Shown: positions 5,356-5,934 of the stretch, one piece after another
Position numbering within the stretch: the first letter of the stretch is position 1
Layout of the letters: the number at the start of each line of letters is the position of its first letter
Source of the DNA: Bacillota bacterium
Lineage (GTDB): Bacteria; Bacillota; Clostridia; Peptostreptococcales; Anaerovoracaceae
Direction: 5' to 3'
NCBI GenBank assembly: GCA_022706625.1
Contig: JAKJCD010000003.1
Coordinates: 1 to 5,934 of the forward strand
Length of the DNA: 5,934 nt
Translations under genes and position numbers: made by a program
Notes under the pieces: model-generated
Databases searched by the model: none
Seen by the model: only the letters and a program-made list of their open reading frames with translations
Told to the model about the DNA's origin: nothing

Positions 5356-5384
5356 ATAATACCACACGCTGAAATCACAGTCAA
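5356..5384 (-). promoter_or_regulatory. Promoter of the T-box/trpB transcript
   Basis: The minus strand has -35 TTGACT (5379-5384), a 17-bp spacer and -10 TATTAT (5356-5361), preceded by TGTGG. Transcription would start near 5349 and leave about 330 bases of leader before the trpB ATG. It begins only 12 bases after the dapF stop, so upstream transcription may run into it; no separate dapF terminator is visible. Confidence 0.88.
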
Positions 5385-5394
5385 GCACTTTTTA

Positions 5395-5420
5395 TTCAAG
5401 AATTTTTTTCAAGAATTATC
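5395..5420. repeat. Short tandem repeat at the dapF 3' end
   Basis: TTCAAGAATT occurs at 5395-5404 and again at 5408-5417, a 13-base period. It spans the last codons and the stop of dapF. It may be a small slippage duplication; no function is evident. Confidence 0.5.
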
Positions 5421-5934
5421 CCTTCCGCCACCATACAGGCAAACCCAGACAAATAAAGCTCCGTGATCTTTTCGCCGGATCTGACTGCTGTTACGAACAA
5501 TTCGCCGCCGGGCACACATACTTTTGTGTTTTCGCCGCTGACTTTATCCATCAGAGTCAATGCCGCCACCGTTGCTCCCGCACCCGAACCGCAAGCTAAT
5601 GTGAAATCTTCGACCCCTCGCTCAAAGGTTAATACATGTAATTCGTTTTCCCCTGTCAGATCCCAAAAGTTTATATTCGCACCTTTTTCAAATGTGCTGT
5701 GATGGCGCAGCGCGAACCCGAGCTCTTTCAGGTTCTCGGATTTTATCGTCCTTATTCCGCTGACCTCAATGCCCGCATGAGGCAGTCCGGGATCCCCAAG
5801 CTCTAAATAGAAACAACTAAACTGACTGCCGAAAACATCTAAATTTAAATATAATTTTGTAATGACAACGTCGGGGAGGCGTACTTTATAGACTCTTTTA
5901 TCCAGCCGCCATCCATAAACAACACCTGCGGCGG
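5396..5934 (-). CDS. dapF: Diaminopimelate epimerase, N-terminus cut by window edge
   Basis: Cofactor-independent epimerase that converts LL- to meso-diaminopimelate for lysine and peptidoglycan synthesis. About 178 C-terminal residues of an expected 270-290 are visible, ending in TGA at 5396-5398. They include ELGDPGLPHAGIEV (family GNPHAV region) and FEKGANINFWDL (family FPxGxNVxF). FERGVEDFTLACGSGAGATVAAL follows, with the second catalytic Cys (codon 5591-5593) and the ERG pair that binds substrate. VCVPGGELFV and the closing LSGFACMVAEGII match the family C-terminus. The first catalytic Cys lies outside the window. The Asn common in GNPH is Leu here (GLPH), a position where homologues do vary. 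Amino acid racemases of the same fold, such as histidine racemases, cannot be fully excluded, but the retained ERG and Asn favour DapF. Its operon partners lie to the right. Confidence 0.92.
   Translation of the reverse strand, partial: AAGVVYGWRLDKRVYKVRLPDVVITKLYLNLDVFGSQFSCFYLELGDPGLPHAGIEVSGIRTIKSENLKELGFALRHHSTFEKGANINFWDLTGENELHVLTFERGVEDFTLACGSGAGATVAALTLMDKVSGENTKVCVPGGELFVTAVRSGEKITELYLSGFACMVAEGIILEKNS

Noticed and set aside
5147..5359. 70-codon plus-strand frame across the T-box leader
   Set aside because: The sequence is fully explained by the T-box RNA structure on the other strand.

Overview
The window reads as chromosomal DNA from a Gram-positive bacterium of the Clostridia (Firmicutes). 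The evidence is a complete tRNA-sensing T-box leader, a Zn-ribbon (Cys4) ribosomal protein L31, strong AGGA-type ribosome binding sites, and clear sigma-A type promoters with 17-bp spacers. Base composition looks moderate in GC and even across the window, with no transposase, integrase, tRNA or phage gene. All recognisable genes lie on the minus strand, so transcription runs from high to low coordinates.

In transcription order: (1) the C-terminal part of dapF (diaminopimelate epimerase; lysine and peptidoglycan synthesis) enters from the right edge and stops at 5396. (2) Twelve bases later a promoter opens a T-box leader with a TGG (Trp) specifier, a textbook antiterminator and a terminator, controlling a solitary trpB-like gene (3775-5016). 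(3) A 315-base gap holds a switch-like hairpin just after trpB, a possible 17-codon ORF, and a strong argC promoter overlapped by an ARG-box-like palindrome. (4) argC and argB follow, 77 bases apart, encoding the middle steps of ornithine/arginine synthesis; argJ is not between them. (5) A 431-base gap between argB and rpmE holds an unusual array of four related imperfect palindromes, arranged as two copies of a two-hairpin module, and then the rpmE promoter. (6) rpmE (L31) ends at its own intrinsic terminator. (7) prfA (release factor 1) runs off the left edge just past its GGQ motif.

Functionally this is a housekeeping stretch: amino acid biosynthesis (Lys/DAP, Trp, Arg), each unit with its own local regulation, next to translation genes. 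I see no defence system, secondary metabolite cluster or mobile element. The parts that depart from routine are the palindrome array at 1210-1450, a Glu-to-Lys change at the predicted arginine-feedback site of ArgB, the solitary T-box-controlled TrpB with a divergent active-site segment, and a T-box discriminator-pairing base that is not the one expected for tRNA-Trp.
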